64,000 nt of DNA from positions 372,001-436,000 of the forward strand of contig NZ_JBHUHP010000009.1 of NCBI RefSeq assembly GCF_042682525.1, read 5' to 3'. The notes beneath the pieces were generated by a model, which saw only the letters and a list, made by a program, of their open reading frames with translations, did no database searches and was not told the DNA's origin. Below, one piece after another: positions 34,289 to 41,247 of this stretch (its first letter is position 1; every line of letters starts with the position of its first letter). Both the position numbers and the translations under genes were made by a program. The DNA comes from Blastococcus_B deserti (GTDB taxonomy: Bacteria > Actinomycetota > Actinomycetes > Mycobacteriales > Geodermatophilaceae).

Positions 34289-34792
34289 TCAGGGGACGAA
34301 CGGCTCGACGGCGACGACCTCGACGCTGATGTCGCGGCCGTTGGGGGCCTGGTAGGTCACGGTGGTGCCAGGTGCGGCGCCCATGATCGCCGAGCCGAGC
34401 GCGGACTCCGGCGAGTACACGGTGAGCTGCGTCGTGCCGGCGATCTCGCGGGAGCCGAGGAGGAACTTCTCGGTGTCGTCGTCACCGGCGAACCTGATGG
34501 TGATGACCGTGCCGAGGGCGGCGTTCGTCGCCGTCGTCGGCGCGGCCCCGACCCGGGCCTTGCGCAGCAGGTCGGTCAGCTGACGGATCCGGCCCTCCTG
34601 CTTGCCCTGCTCCTCCTTGGCCGCGTGGTAGCCGCCGTTCTCCTTGAGGTCACCCTCCTCGCGGCGGGCGTTGATCTCGGCGGCCATGGCCGGGCGGTTC
34701 GCCACCAGCTGGTCGAGCTCGGCCTTCAGCCGGTCGTGGGCCTCCTGCGTCAGCCAGATGCCCTGGTCCTGCTCGTCAGTGGGGGTGGACAC
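34289..34792 (-). CDS. greA: Transcription elongation factor GreA
   Basis: 167 residues. An N-terminal coiled-coil hairpin (LTQEAHDRLKAELDQLVANRPAMAAEINARREEGDLKENGGYHAAKEEQ region) carries the acidic tip residues of GDLKENGGYH, which enter the polymerase secondary channel to stimulate cleavage of backtracked RNA. The C-terminal FKBP-like domain has FLLGSREI, SPESALGSAIMG and VTYQAPNG. GTG 34792 has an AGGAG about 10 nt upstream. Likely cotranscribed with the RNHCP gene. Confidence 0.95.
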   Translation of the reverse strand: MSTPTDEQDQGIWLTQEAHDRLKAELDQLVANRPAMAAEINARREEGDLKENGGYHAAKEEQGKQEGRIRQLTDLLRKARVGAAPTTATNAALGTVITIRFAGDDDTEKFLLGSREIAGTTQLTVYSPESALGSAIMGAAPGTTVTYQAPNGRDISVEVVAVEPFVP

Positions 34793-35053
34793 GTCGGCGG
34801 TACTCCTGGAACTCGGATGGCCGCCCCGGACGGGGCGATCGATGGTCGATCCGGCCAAGCTAACACCGGGGTCGACGCCCGTGCACGGATGCGCCGCACG
34901 CGGTCCACGACCCCGAGGACAGATCCGGAACCGTACCGGACCGCCCGGTGACCAGGGCCACATTTCGCCCGACCAGGTGGCTGAGCAGGCCGTTCCGGCG
35001 CCGGCGGGCCGGGGGCGCGGCATGCCGGGGCGCGGGCGGGGGACAATGACCGG

Positions 35054-35941
35054 GTGACCGAACCCGACCAGTTGCGCCTGCTGGCCGTCCACGCCCATCC
35101 CGACGACGAGTCGAGCAAGGGCGCCGCCACCATGGCGAAGTACGTCGCCGAGGGCGTCCGCGTGATGGTGGCCACCTGCACCGGCGGCGAGCGCGGCTCC
35201 GTGCTGAACCCGGCCATGGACCGCCCGGAGGTCTGGGAGCGGCTGCCGCAGATCCGGATCGAGGAGATGGCCCGCGCCCGGGAGATCCTCGGCGTCGAGC
35301 AGGAGTTCCTCGGCTTCGTCGACTCGGGCCTGCCGGAGGGCGATCCGCTGCCCCCGCTGCCCGAGGGATGCTTCGCCCTGGTGCCCCTGGAGGAGGCCGC
35401 CGCCCCGCTGGTGGCGCTCATCCGGCGCTTCAAGCCGCAGGTGATCACCACCTACGACGAGCGCGGCGGCTACCCGCACCCCGACCACATCAAGACCCAC
35501 GAGATCTCGGTGCACGCCTTCGAGGCCGCCGGCGACCCGGACCGCTATCCCGAGCTGGGGGAGCCCTGGCAGCCGAGCAAGCTCTACTACCACATGAGCT
35601 TCACGCTGCCGCGCACCAAGGCGCTGCACGAGGCCATCCTCGCGGCCGGCGCGGAGTCGCCCTACACGGAGTGGCTGGCGAACTGGGACCCGGCGCACGA
35701 CATCTCGCACCGGGTGACCACCCGCGTCCCCTGCGCCGAGTACTTCCCGGTCCGCGACGCCGCCCTCATCGCGCACGCCACCCAGATCGATCCGGAGGGT
35801 CGCTGGTTCGCCTGTCCCCAGGAGACCCAGCAGCGCGTGTGGCCGACCGAGGACTACGAACTGGCCCGGACCCTGGTCGACGTCCCCACGCCGGAGGACG
35901 ATCTGTTCGCCGGGATCCGCAGTGAGGTGGGTGTGCGATGA
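35054..35941 (+). CDS. mca: Mycothiol S-conjugate amidase Mca
   Basis: 295 residues, LmbE-like fold. Zinc motif AVHAHPDDESSKG at the N-terminus; GGYPHPDHIKTHEISVHAF carries the third His. It cleaves mycothiol S-conjugates of toxins and antibiotics to release mercapturic acids for export. Mca rather than MshB is favoured by the length, the TCTGGERG block and the LYYHMSF segment. GTG 35054 lies just after ACAATG (35043-35048), so a leaderless start is possible. Confidence 0.93.
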   Translation: MTEPDQLRLLAVHAHPDDESSKGAATMAKYVAEGVRVMVATCTGGERGSVLNPAMDRPEVWERLPQIRIEEMARAREILGVEQEFLGFVDSGLPEGDPLPPLPEGCFALVPLEEAAAPLVALIRRFKPQVITTYDERGGYPHPDHIKTHEISVHAFEAAGDPDRYPELGEPWQPSKLYYHMSFTLPRTKALHEAILAAGAESPYTEWLANWDPAHDISHRVTTRVPCAEYFPVRDAALIAHATQIDPEGRWFACPQETQQRVWPTEDYELARTLVDVPTPEDDLFAGIRSEVGVR

Positions 35942-36255
35942 GGCAGGTTTCCGCCGTGCTGGCCCAGCAGCTGCCCGAGGACGTCGGCAAGTCCGGTCCG
36001 CTCGGGTTGCTGCTGACCGTCCTCCTGCTGATCGCCGTGTTCCTGCTGGTGCGCTCGATGACCACGCACCTCAAGCGGGTGCCGGCCAGCTTCGACCCCG
36101 TCGACCCCGGGCAGCGGGTGCCCGACGATCCGGCGGAGCTCTTCGAGCCGCGACCCGGTCAACAGGTGCTCGACGACCTCCGCAAGGCCCCGCTGGCCAT
36201 CGAGCCCCCTCGCGACGGCGAGGACGGCCGGCCCGGGAGCTCCCCAGAACGGTGA
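35938..36255 (+). CDS. Small single-span membrane protein
   Basis: 105 residues, unrecognised. One membrane helix (GPLGLLLTVLLLIAVFLLVRSM, about 19-41), then a cytosolic tail with RVPASFDPVDPG and a Pro-rich end. It overlaps mca by 4 nt (ATGA) and so is translationally coupled. Proteins of this kind commonly accompany mca in actinobacteria. It ends before a bidirectional terminator. Confidence 0.8.
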   Translation: MRQVSAVLAQQLPEDVGKSGPLGLLLTVLLLIAVFLLVRSMTTHLKRVPASFDPVDPGQRVPDDPAELFEPRPGQQVLDDLRKAPLAIEPPRDGEDGRPGSSPER

Positions 36256-36263
36256 CCGCGGAA

Positions 36264-36298
36264 GGACGCCGCCCCGGCCGGTGACCGGGGCGGCGTCC
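36264..36298. terminator. 14-bp hairpin between convergent genes
   Basis: GGACGCCGCCCCGG (36264-36277) pairs perfectly with 36285-36298 around a 7-nt loop. It ends both the mca operon and the facing AMIN-like gene. Confidence 0.85.
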
Positions 36299-36311
36299 GA
36301 CGTGCCGGCTG

Positions 36312-36881
36312 CTACCAGCGGTGCGCGACGTCGATCACCATTCGCGGACCCTGCTCGGAACCGGGCAGGGCTGCGAGGGTGAAGACCCGGAACGGCAGGC
36401 GAGCCCGGACGCCCAGGGCGATGGTGCTCTGACCCTCGAAGGATCCGGCCCACGCCACCTGGCGGAAGGTCCTGAAGCCGGACACGTTCACCAGCTCGCG
36501 ACGATCGTCGGGCTGGTAGGTCACCCGGCCGTCCTCGTCCTGAACGGGTGCCCGCACCAGGATCTGCAGGTCGGCGGCCCCGCGGACGGGAACGGGATCG
36601 CCCGAACCGTCCTGGATGACGACGGGGACGTAGCGCACGTCGTACGAGCGGAACGTGAGGTCACGGCCGCCGAGGTCGACGACGAGCCGGTCGAAGCAGG
36701 CGTGCTGCCCGGCACGGACGTCGAGGATCATGTTCCTGGACGGCGTCTCGACGCTCTTGGGCAGCGAGCCCCACGTGATGCCGCAGTAGGGTTTCGCGGC
36801 CGCCGAGGCGGGGCTGATCACCCCCACGGCGAACAGCGCGGCGAGCACGATGACGAGAAGCCGGGTCGGGATGCGGTTCAT
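36312..36881 (-). CDS. Secreted AMIN-like domain protein
   Basis: 189 residues. The N-terminus is a clear signal peptide (MNRIPTRLLVIVLAALFAVG, then a SPASA-AA cleavage region). The mature part has FDRLVVDLGG, VPVRGAADLQILV and FTLAALPGSEQGPRMVIDVAHRW, the beta-rich pattern of AMIN-like proteins, which are thought to contact the cell wall. Two Cys (YCGI and HACFD) may form a disulfide. ATG 36881 has AGGAGG upstream. Confidence 0.83.
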   Translation of the reverse strand: MNRIPTRLLVIVLAALFAVGVISPASAAAKPYCGITWGSLPKSVETPSRNMILDVRAGQHACFDRLVVDLGGRDLTFRSYDVRYVPVVIQDGSGDPVPVRGAADLQILVRAPVQDEDGRVTYQPDDRRELVNVSGFRTFRQVAWAGSFEGQSTIALGVRARLPFRVFTLAALPGSEQGPRMVIDVAHRW

Positions 36882-36900
36882 GGCTGGCCTCCTGCCGGGT

Positions 36901-36918
36901 AGCGCCAGACGTGGCGCT
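36901..36918. promoter_or_regulatory. 7-bp perfect hairpin or operator upstream of the AMIN-like gene
   Basis: AGCGCCA-GACG-TGGCGCT is immediately upstream of the AGGAGG site of the AMIN-like gene. It could be an operator or a 5'-UTR hairpin affecting translation. Confidence 0.5.
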
Positions 36919-37175
36919 GAGCACAGAATCCGCCGACACGCGCGCTAGCACCATAGGCCGTAAATGCCCAGAACTGCCGAAGTCTCGGCGGGGTTGTCGT
37001 CAGGTCTTGTATGCTCCCAGCCGTACTTCGCGGCTCTTGTTGGCAAAACTAGTCATCCGCAGATATCGGCAGCCTCCCGGGGCCGGTTCGGCTGCGGAGG
37101 GCGCGTCGCGGCGGCAGCGGAGGGGGCGTGGGCGGCAGGCGCACGGCGGGCCGTGGAACCGGGCACGATCAGCCG
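36919..37175. other. Less GC-rich intergenic stretch between the AMIN-like and psiE-like genes
   Basis: The part from 36945 to about 37070 is visibly poorer in G+C than its surroundings (for example TTGTATGCTCCC and GGCAAAACTAGTCATCC). I see no gene in it. On the plus side CACGAT (37164-37169) lies 6 nt before GTG 37176, a possible leaderless promoter for the psiE-like gene. Promoters for both divergent genes must be here. Confidence 0.5.
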
Positions 37176-37709
37176 GTGTCCCCGAACCCGCGTGACCAGG
37201 ACCCAGAAGCAGACGTCCGCCCTCCCGGCTTCAGTCGGGCCGGGACGCGGGCCCTCGAGGTCGCCGAGAACCTGATCTACGGGGGGATCGCGCTCTTCCT
37301 CGTCCTGTCGGCGTTCGTCCTGCTGGCGGTGGCCGCCAAGACCTCCTGGGCACTGACGTCGGACTTCTCCCAGCAGCCGCTGCTCGAGGTGCTGGACGTC
37401 CTGCTCCTCGTCTTCATCGTGGTCGAGCTGCTGTTCGCCGTCCGGACGACGGTGGAGAAGCGCGAGCTCGTGGCCGAGCCGTTCCTGCTCGTGGGCATCA
37501 TCGCCTCGATCAAGGAGATCGTCGTGCTCTCCGTCGAGGCCGCGGGCGCCCTGGGGAAGGGAGCGGAGTTCGACGACCGCATCGTCGAGATCGGCCTGCT
37601 CGGTGTCCTCGTCGTCCTCCTCGGCGTGACCTCCTTCCTGCTGCGTCGCAAGGAACGGGAACCGGACGAGGGTGACCGGTCACCCGGTCAGGCTGCCCCT
37701 CACCGGTAG
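37176..37709 (+). CDS. Phosphate-starvation-inducible PsiE family membrane protein
   Basis: 177 residues. Four hydrophobic spans: LIYGGIALFLVLSAFVLLAV, LLEVLDVLLLVFIVVELLF, PFLLVGIIASIKEIVVLSV and IVEIGLLGVLVVLLGVTSF. The pattern, with RALEVAENLIYG before span 1 and VEKRELVAEPFLLVG between spans 2 and 3, is that of PsiE. The biochemical role is unknown. GTG 37176 is preferred; the open frame extends to 37128. Confidence 0.85.
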   Translation: MSPNPRDQDPEADVRPPGFSRAGTRALEVAENLIYGGIALFLVLSAFVLLAVAAKTSWALTSDFSQQPLLEVLDVLLLVFIVVELLFAVRTTVEKRELVAEPFLLVGIIASIKEIVVLSVEAAGALGKGAEFDDRIVEIGLLGVLVVLLGVTSFLLRRKEREPDEGDRSPGQAAPHR

Positions 37710-37718
37710 CCGACACCC

Positions 37719-37763
37719 GTGTCCAGCGGACTCGCCACCGCCACCAGCCCGTATCTCCTCCAG
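37719..37763 (+). pseudogene. Relic of the 5' end of a yyaL-type (DUF255) gene
   Basis: GTG plus 14 codons read M-SSGLATATSPYLLQ, against MPNRLAGATSPYLLQ at the start of the intact yyaL at 50027. Both start codons align and AGCCCGTATCTCCT is identical in DNA. After the 15th codon the frame (open to 37931) has no similarity. It differs at silent positions, so it is not a fresh duplication. It sits just outside the left side of the metal-related block. Confidence 0.5.
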
Positions 37764-37854
37764 GTCACGGGCCGTGTCACGCGACGGTCGGATCACCCGG
37801 AGCTCGCGCAATGCCGTTTGCAGTCGGCGAGGGGAACTCGGCGGGGCTCTGAGG

Positions 37855-40800
37855 TCAGCGGTGCACGGCAGCTCTGTCGAGGTCTGCGAGAGCGTCCTCG
37901 GGCCGGCTGGTGCCGACGCGGTGCGCCATGAGGAACTCGGCATCCCCGAGCAGTGCGCGGGCGCGGTGTTCGGCCCGGTCGATGTCGAGGCGTTCCAGCC
38001 GGGAGGCCGGGCGGTGTCGCTTGCTGCGCCACCAGGTGGCCGCGCCGAGCAGTCCGGCGGCCGCACGGCCGTCGCCGCGGGCGGCAGCGACGCAGGCCAG
38101 TCCCTCGAGCGCGGCGGCGTGCCCGGGGGCGGTCTGCCACGCCTGGTGGTGGGAGAACGCGGCGCTGTCGACGTCGCCGTCGGCCTCGGCGAGGTGACCG
38201 AGGCAGACCAGGGCGGTGGCGGTCCACTCCGGTTCGTTCAGCCCGGCCAGCAGCTGCTGAGCCCATGCCAGATGCTCGCGCGCGGCGGCGAGGTCGCCGC
38301 GCTCCCGGGCGAGCAGCCCTTCGCCGACCGCGGCCCGTGGGTTGCCGTCGGCACCCAGTTGCCGGGCCACGGCGTGGGACTCGGCGAACAAGCGGGCGGC
38401 GCGGTCGGCATCGCCGACCAGCAGGGTGACGTGGCCGGCGCCGGCGAGGGCGTACTGGATCGTGTTGGCCGGCCCGACCTCCTCTCCGCTGGCGAGTGCG
38501 CCCTCGTACATGGCCAGCGCCTCCTCGAGCCGGCCGGATCGGTGCAGCGCGATGCCGAGGTGGAACTGGATCGCCGAGACGCCCCACTGGTCGCCCAGGG
38601 CACGGAAGGAGGCCAGGGCCCGCTGCCCGACGGCGGTGGCCTCGGTCAGGTCGCCGACGGCGGCGTGCAGTTCCATCCGCACGAAGTCCACGAGCGCGGC
38701 GCCCCAGGCGTCGTCCGTCCGGGCGAACTGGCGGCCGGCCCGCTCCAGCTGGGCGAACGCCGCTCCGGAGTCGTCGGCGCTGATGGCCTCGACGGCGAGA
38801 AGGGTGTCCGAGAGGGCGGCGCGGGCGTCGTCGCCGAGGTCGGCGAACAGGCCCCGGCTGGCGGCGGCCGCGGCGGCGCAGTCCGGGTCGGGATGAACGA
38901 TGCAGGCCCCTGGACGGGCGGCGACGGCCAGGGCCTGGAGCGCCCGCGCCCGTGCCGCGGGTGACCCGGTCGGTGCGGTCGCCAGCATGGCGGCGACCCG
39001 CCGGCCGCCGTCCGGGCGGGTGGCGAAGTACCAGTACCACCCCAGCGCGCCCACGAGCCGCAGGCCGGCGTCCGGTTCCTCCGCCGCGTGCTCGGTGCAC
39101 CAGGCGAGGGCGGCGTCCAGGTCGTCACGCACTGCTGCCAGGCGCGGCAGCCACCGCGCCTGACCGTCACCCCGCAGCTCGGCCTCGGCCTCCTCGGCCA
39201 CCTCGGTGAGGTAGTCGACGTGCGCCCGGGCCACCCAGTCCTGTTCGCCCGACTCGATCAGCCGCTCACCGGCGTACTCGCGGATGGTCTCCAGCAGGTG
39301 GTACCGCGGGCCGCCCTGGCCGATCGCCGTCCGGTCGACGGTGACCAGGGAGCGGTCGACCAGCCGGCCCAAGGTGTCCATGACGGCGGCCGGCGTGAGG
39401 GGCTCGCGGTCGCCGACGGCCTGTACCGCCTCCAGGGTCCAGTTGCCGCGGAACACCGACAGCCGGCGCAGCAGCACCCGCTCCGGGTCGGTCAGCAGCT
39501 GGTAGCTCCAGTCGACGGTGGCGCGCAGGGTGCGCTGGCGTGCCTCCGCCGTCCGGGGGCCGGTGGTGAGCAGGGTGAACCGGTCGCCCATGCGGCCGGC
39601 GAGCTGGTCGACGGGAAAGGCGGCGACCCGGGCGGCGGCCAGTTCGAGCGCCAGCGGGATCCCGTCGAGGTGCCGGCAGATGTCGGCGACTGCTGCGGCG
39701 TTGTCCTCGTCAAGGGCGAAGTCGGGCAGAGCGGCGCGGGCGCGGTCGACGAACAACTGCACCGCGGCGCTGGCCGCCGCCTCCCCGGCGTGCCCTTCGG
39801 TGGGGACCGGCAAGGGGTCGAGGGCGCACTGGACCTCGCCGCGGGCGGCCAGCGGCTCTCGGCTCGTCGCCAGCAGCCGCACGGCCGGGCACGACTCCAG
39901 CAGCCGCTCGGACAGCAGGGCACACGCGTCGGCGAGGTGCTCGCAGTTGTCCAGGACCAGCAGGGCGGCACGGTCGCGCAGATGCCCGATCAGCTGGTCC
40001 TCGGCGGTCGCCGTGGGCACGTCGCGCACCTCCAGCGCGGCCAGCGCGGCGGGCGCCACCTGCTCCGGGTCCGTCACTCCGGCCAGCCGGACGAACCCCA
40101 CACCGTCGCCGAAGCGGCCCGCGGCGGCGCGCGCGGCCTCCAGCGCCAGACTCGTCTTCCCCACGCCGCCGGGACCGGTGACCGTGACCAGCCGGTGTGC
40201 ACGCAGCAGCGAGGTCACCCGGTCCAGATCGGCCTCGCGGCCGAGGAAGGACGTCAGCCGCGGTGGCAGCCGCCGTGCCACCTCACGTGGCGGTGACGGC
40301 GGGGCCGAGGGAACCGTGGCGGCCCCATCGGGGCCCTTGAGGTCGGAGCGCTGCTGCAGGATCGCCTCCTGCAGACCGCGCAGCTCGGCGTCGGGTGCCA
40401 GGCCGAGCTCGGCGTCGAGCACGTCGCGGGCCCGCTGATAGGCCGCGAGCGCGTCGGCCTGCCGGCCCGCTCGGTACAGCGCCAGCATCAGCCGGGCGTG
40501 CAGCCGCTCCCGCAGCGGGTGTGCCGCGGTGAGTTCCTCGAGGTCGGTGATTACGTCGGTGTGCCGGCCCGCGGCCAGCTGCAGGTCGATGAGCTCCTCT
40601 CGGGCCGCCAGCTGCAGCTCGGTCAGCCGCGCCGCCTCCGGCTCGGCCCAGTGCCCGTCGGCGAACTCCGCCAGCGCGGCGCCCCGCCAGCACGCCAGCG
40701 CCTGGCCGTAGAGCCGGGCGGCTCGTCCCGGCTCGGTTCCCGCGGCGGCGCGGGCCTCCTTGACCAGGTCGGCGAAGCGGAGCGCGTCGACCTCGGCCCG

Positions 40801-41082
40801 GTCCACCTCGAGCAGGTACCCGGGAGCACGGGTGACGAGCACGTCGGCGAGCCCGGCGGCGGCCAGGGCGCGGCGGAGCTTGGACACCCGCCCCTGCAGC
40901 GCGTTGCCCGGATTGGCCGGCAGCTCCTCGCCCCACAGGGCGTCGACGAGGGTGGGGACGGCGAGTACGCGGCCCGCCGAGAGCGCCAGCAGCGCGAGCA
41001 GCTCCCGCTCCCCGGCCCCGGGCAACGGCCGGCCCCGACCGTCGACGACCACCTCGACCGGCCCCAGGACGCGGATCTGCAT
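37855..41082 (-). CDS. SARP-type transcriptional regulator with BTAD, NB-ARC-like ATPase and TPR domains (AfsR/LuxR-like)
   Basis: 1075 residues. Residues 1-95 are an OmpR-type winged helix (IRVLGPVEVVVDG, LVDALWGEELP, RVSKLRRAL). About 100-245 are the bacterial transcriptional activator domain (ELIDLQLAAGRHTDVI, LMLALYRAGRQADALAAYQR). The ATPase has Walker A TGPGGVGKTSLALEA near 300 and Walker B LLVLDNCEHL. The rest is TPR-like. Such proteins usually activate a neighbouring gene set in response to a signal bound by the C-terminal part. It is divergent from the multicopper oxidase and may control it. ATG 41082 has GGGAGGG; the frame continues antisense to the oxidase but that part is not a gene. 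Confidence 0.9.
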   Translation of the reverse strand: MQIRVLGPVEVVVDGRGRPLPGAGERELLALLALSAGRVLAVPTLVDALWGEELPANPGNALQGRVSKLRRALAAAGLADVLVTRAPGYLLEVDRAEVDALRFADLVKEARAAAGTEPGRAARLYGQALACWRGAALAEFADGHWAEPEAARLTELQLAAREELIDLQLAAGRHTDVITDLEELTAAHPLRERLHARLMLALYRAGRQADALAAYQRARDVLDAELGLAPDAELRGLQEAILQQRSDLKGPDGAATVPSAPPSPPREVARRLPPRLTSFLGREADLDRVTSLLRAHRLVTVTGPGGVGKTSLALEAARAAAGRFGDGVGFVRLAGVTDPEQVAPAALAALEVRDVPTATAEDQLIGHLRDRAALLVLDNCEHLADACALLSERLLESCPAVRLLATSREPLAARGEVQCALDPLPVPTEGHAGEAAASAAVQLFVDRARAALPDFALDEDNAAAVADICRHLDGIPLALELAAARVAAFPVDQLAGRMGDRFTLLTTGPRTAEARQRTLRATVDWSYQLLTDPERVLLRRLSVFRGNWTLEAVQAVGDREPLTPAAVMDTLGRLVDRSLVTVDRTAIGQGGPRYHLLETIREYAGERLIESGEQDWVARAHVDYLTEVAEEAEAELRGDGQARWLPRLAAVRDDLDAALAWCTEHAAEEPDAGLRLVGALGWYWYFATRPDGGRRVAAMLATAPTGSPAARARALQALAVAARPGACIVHPDPDCAAAAAASRGLFADLGDDARAALSDTLLAVEAISADDSGAAFAQLERAGRQFARTDDAWGAALVDFVRMELHAAVGDLTEATAVGQRALASFRALGDQWGVSAIQFHLGIALHRSGRLEEALAMYEGALASGEEVGPANTIQYALAGAGHVTLLVGDADRAARLFAESHAVARQLGADGNPRAAVGEGLLARERGDLAAAREHLAWAQQLLAGLNEPEWTATALVCLGHLAEADGDVDSAAFSHHQAWQTAPGHAAALEGLACVAAARGDGRAAAGLLGAATWWRSKRHRPASRLERLDIDRAEHRARALLGDAEFLMAHRVGTSRPEDALADLDRAAVHR

Positions 41083-41247
41083 GCGCCCTCCCCGGACCGG
41101 TCCGTCGAGGCGCCGATTGTCGACTTCGCCGGACACCCGCACAACGAGCTCTCGCCCGGCGGGATCACCCGCGTCAGCGAGCGGACAGCGTTCCGACAGC
41201 GCACCTCGGCACGGTCGGGACCCACCCACCCCGGCACGGAGGAGCCC

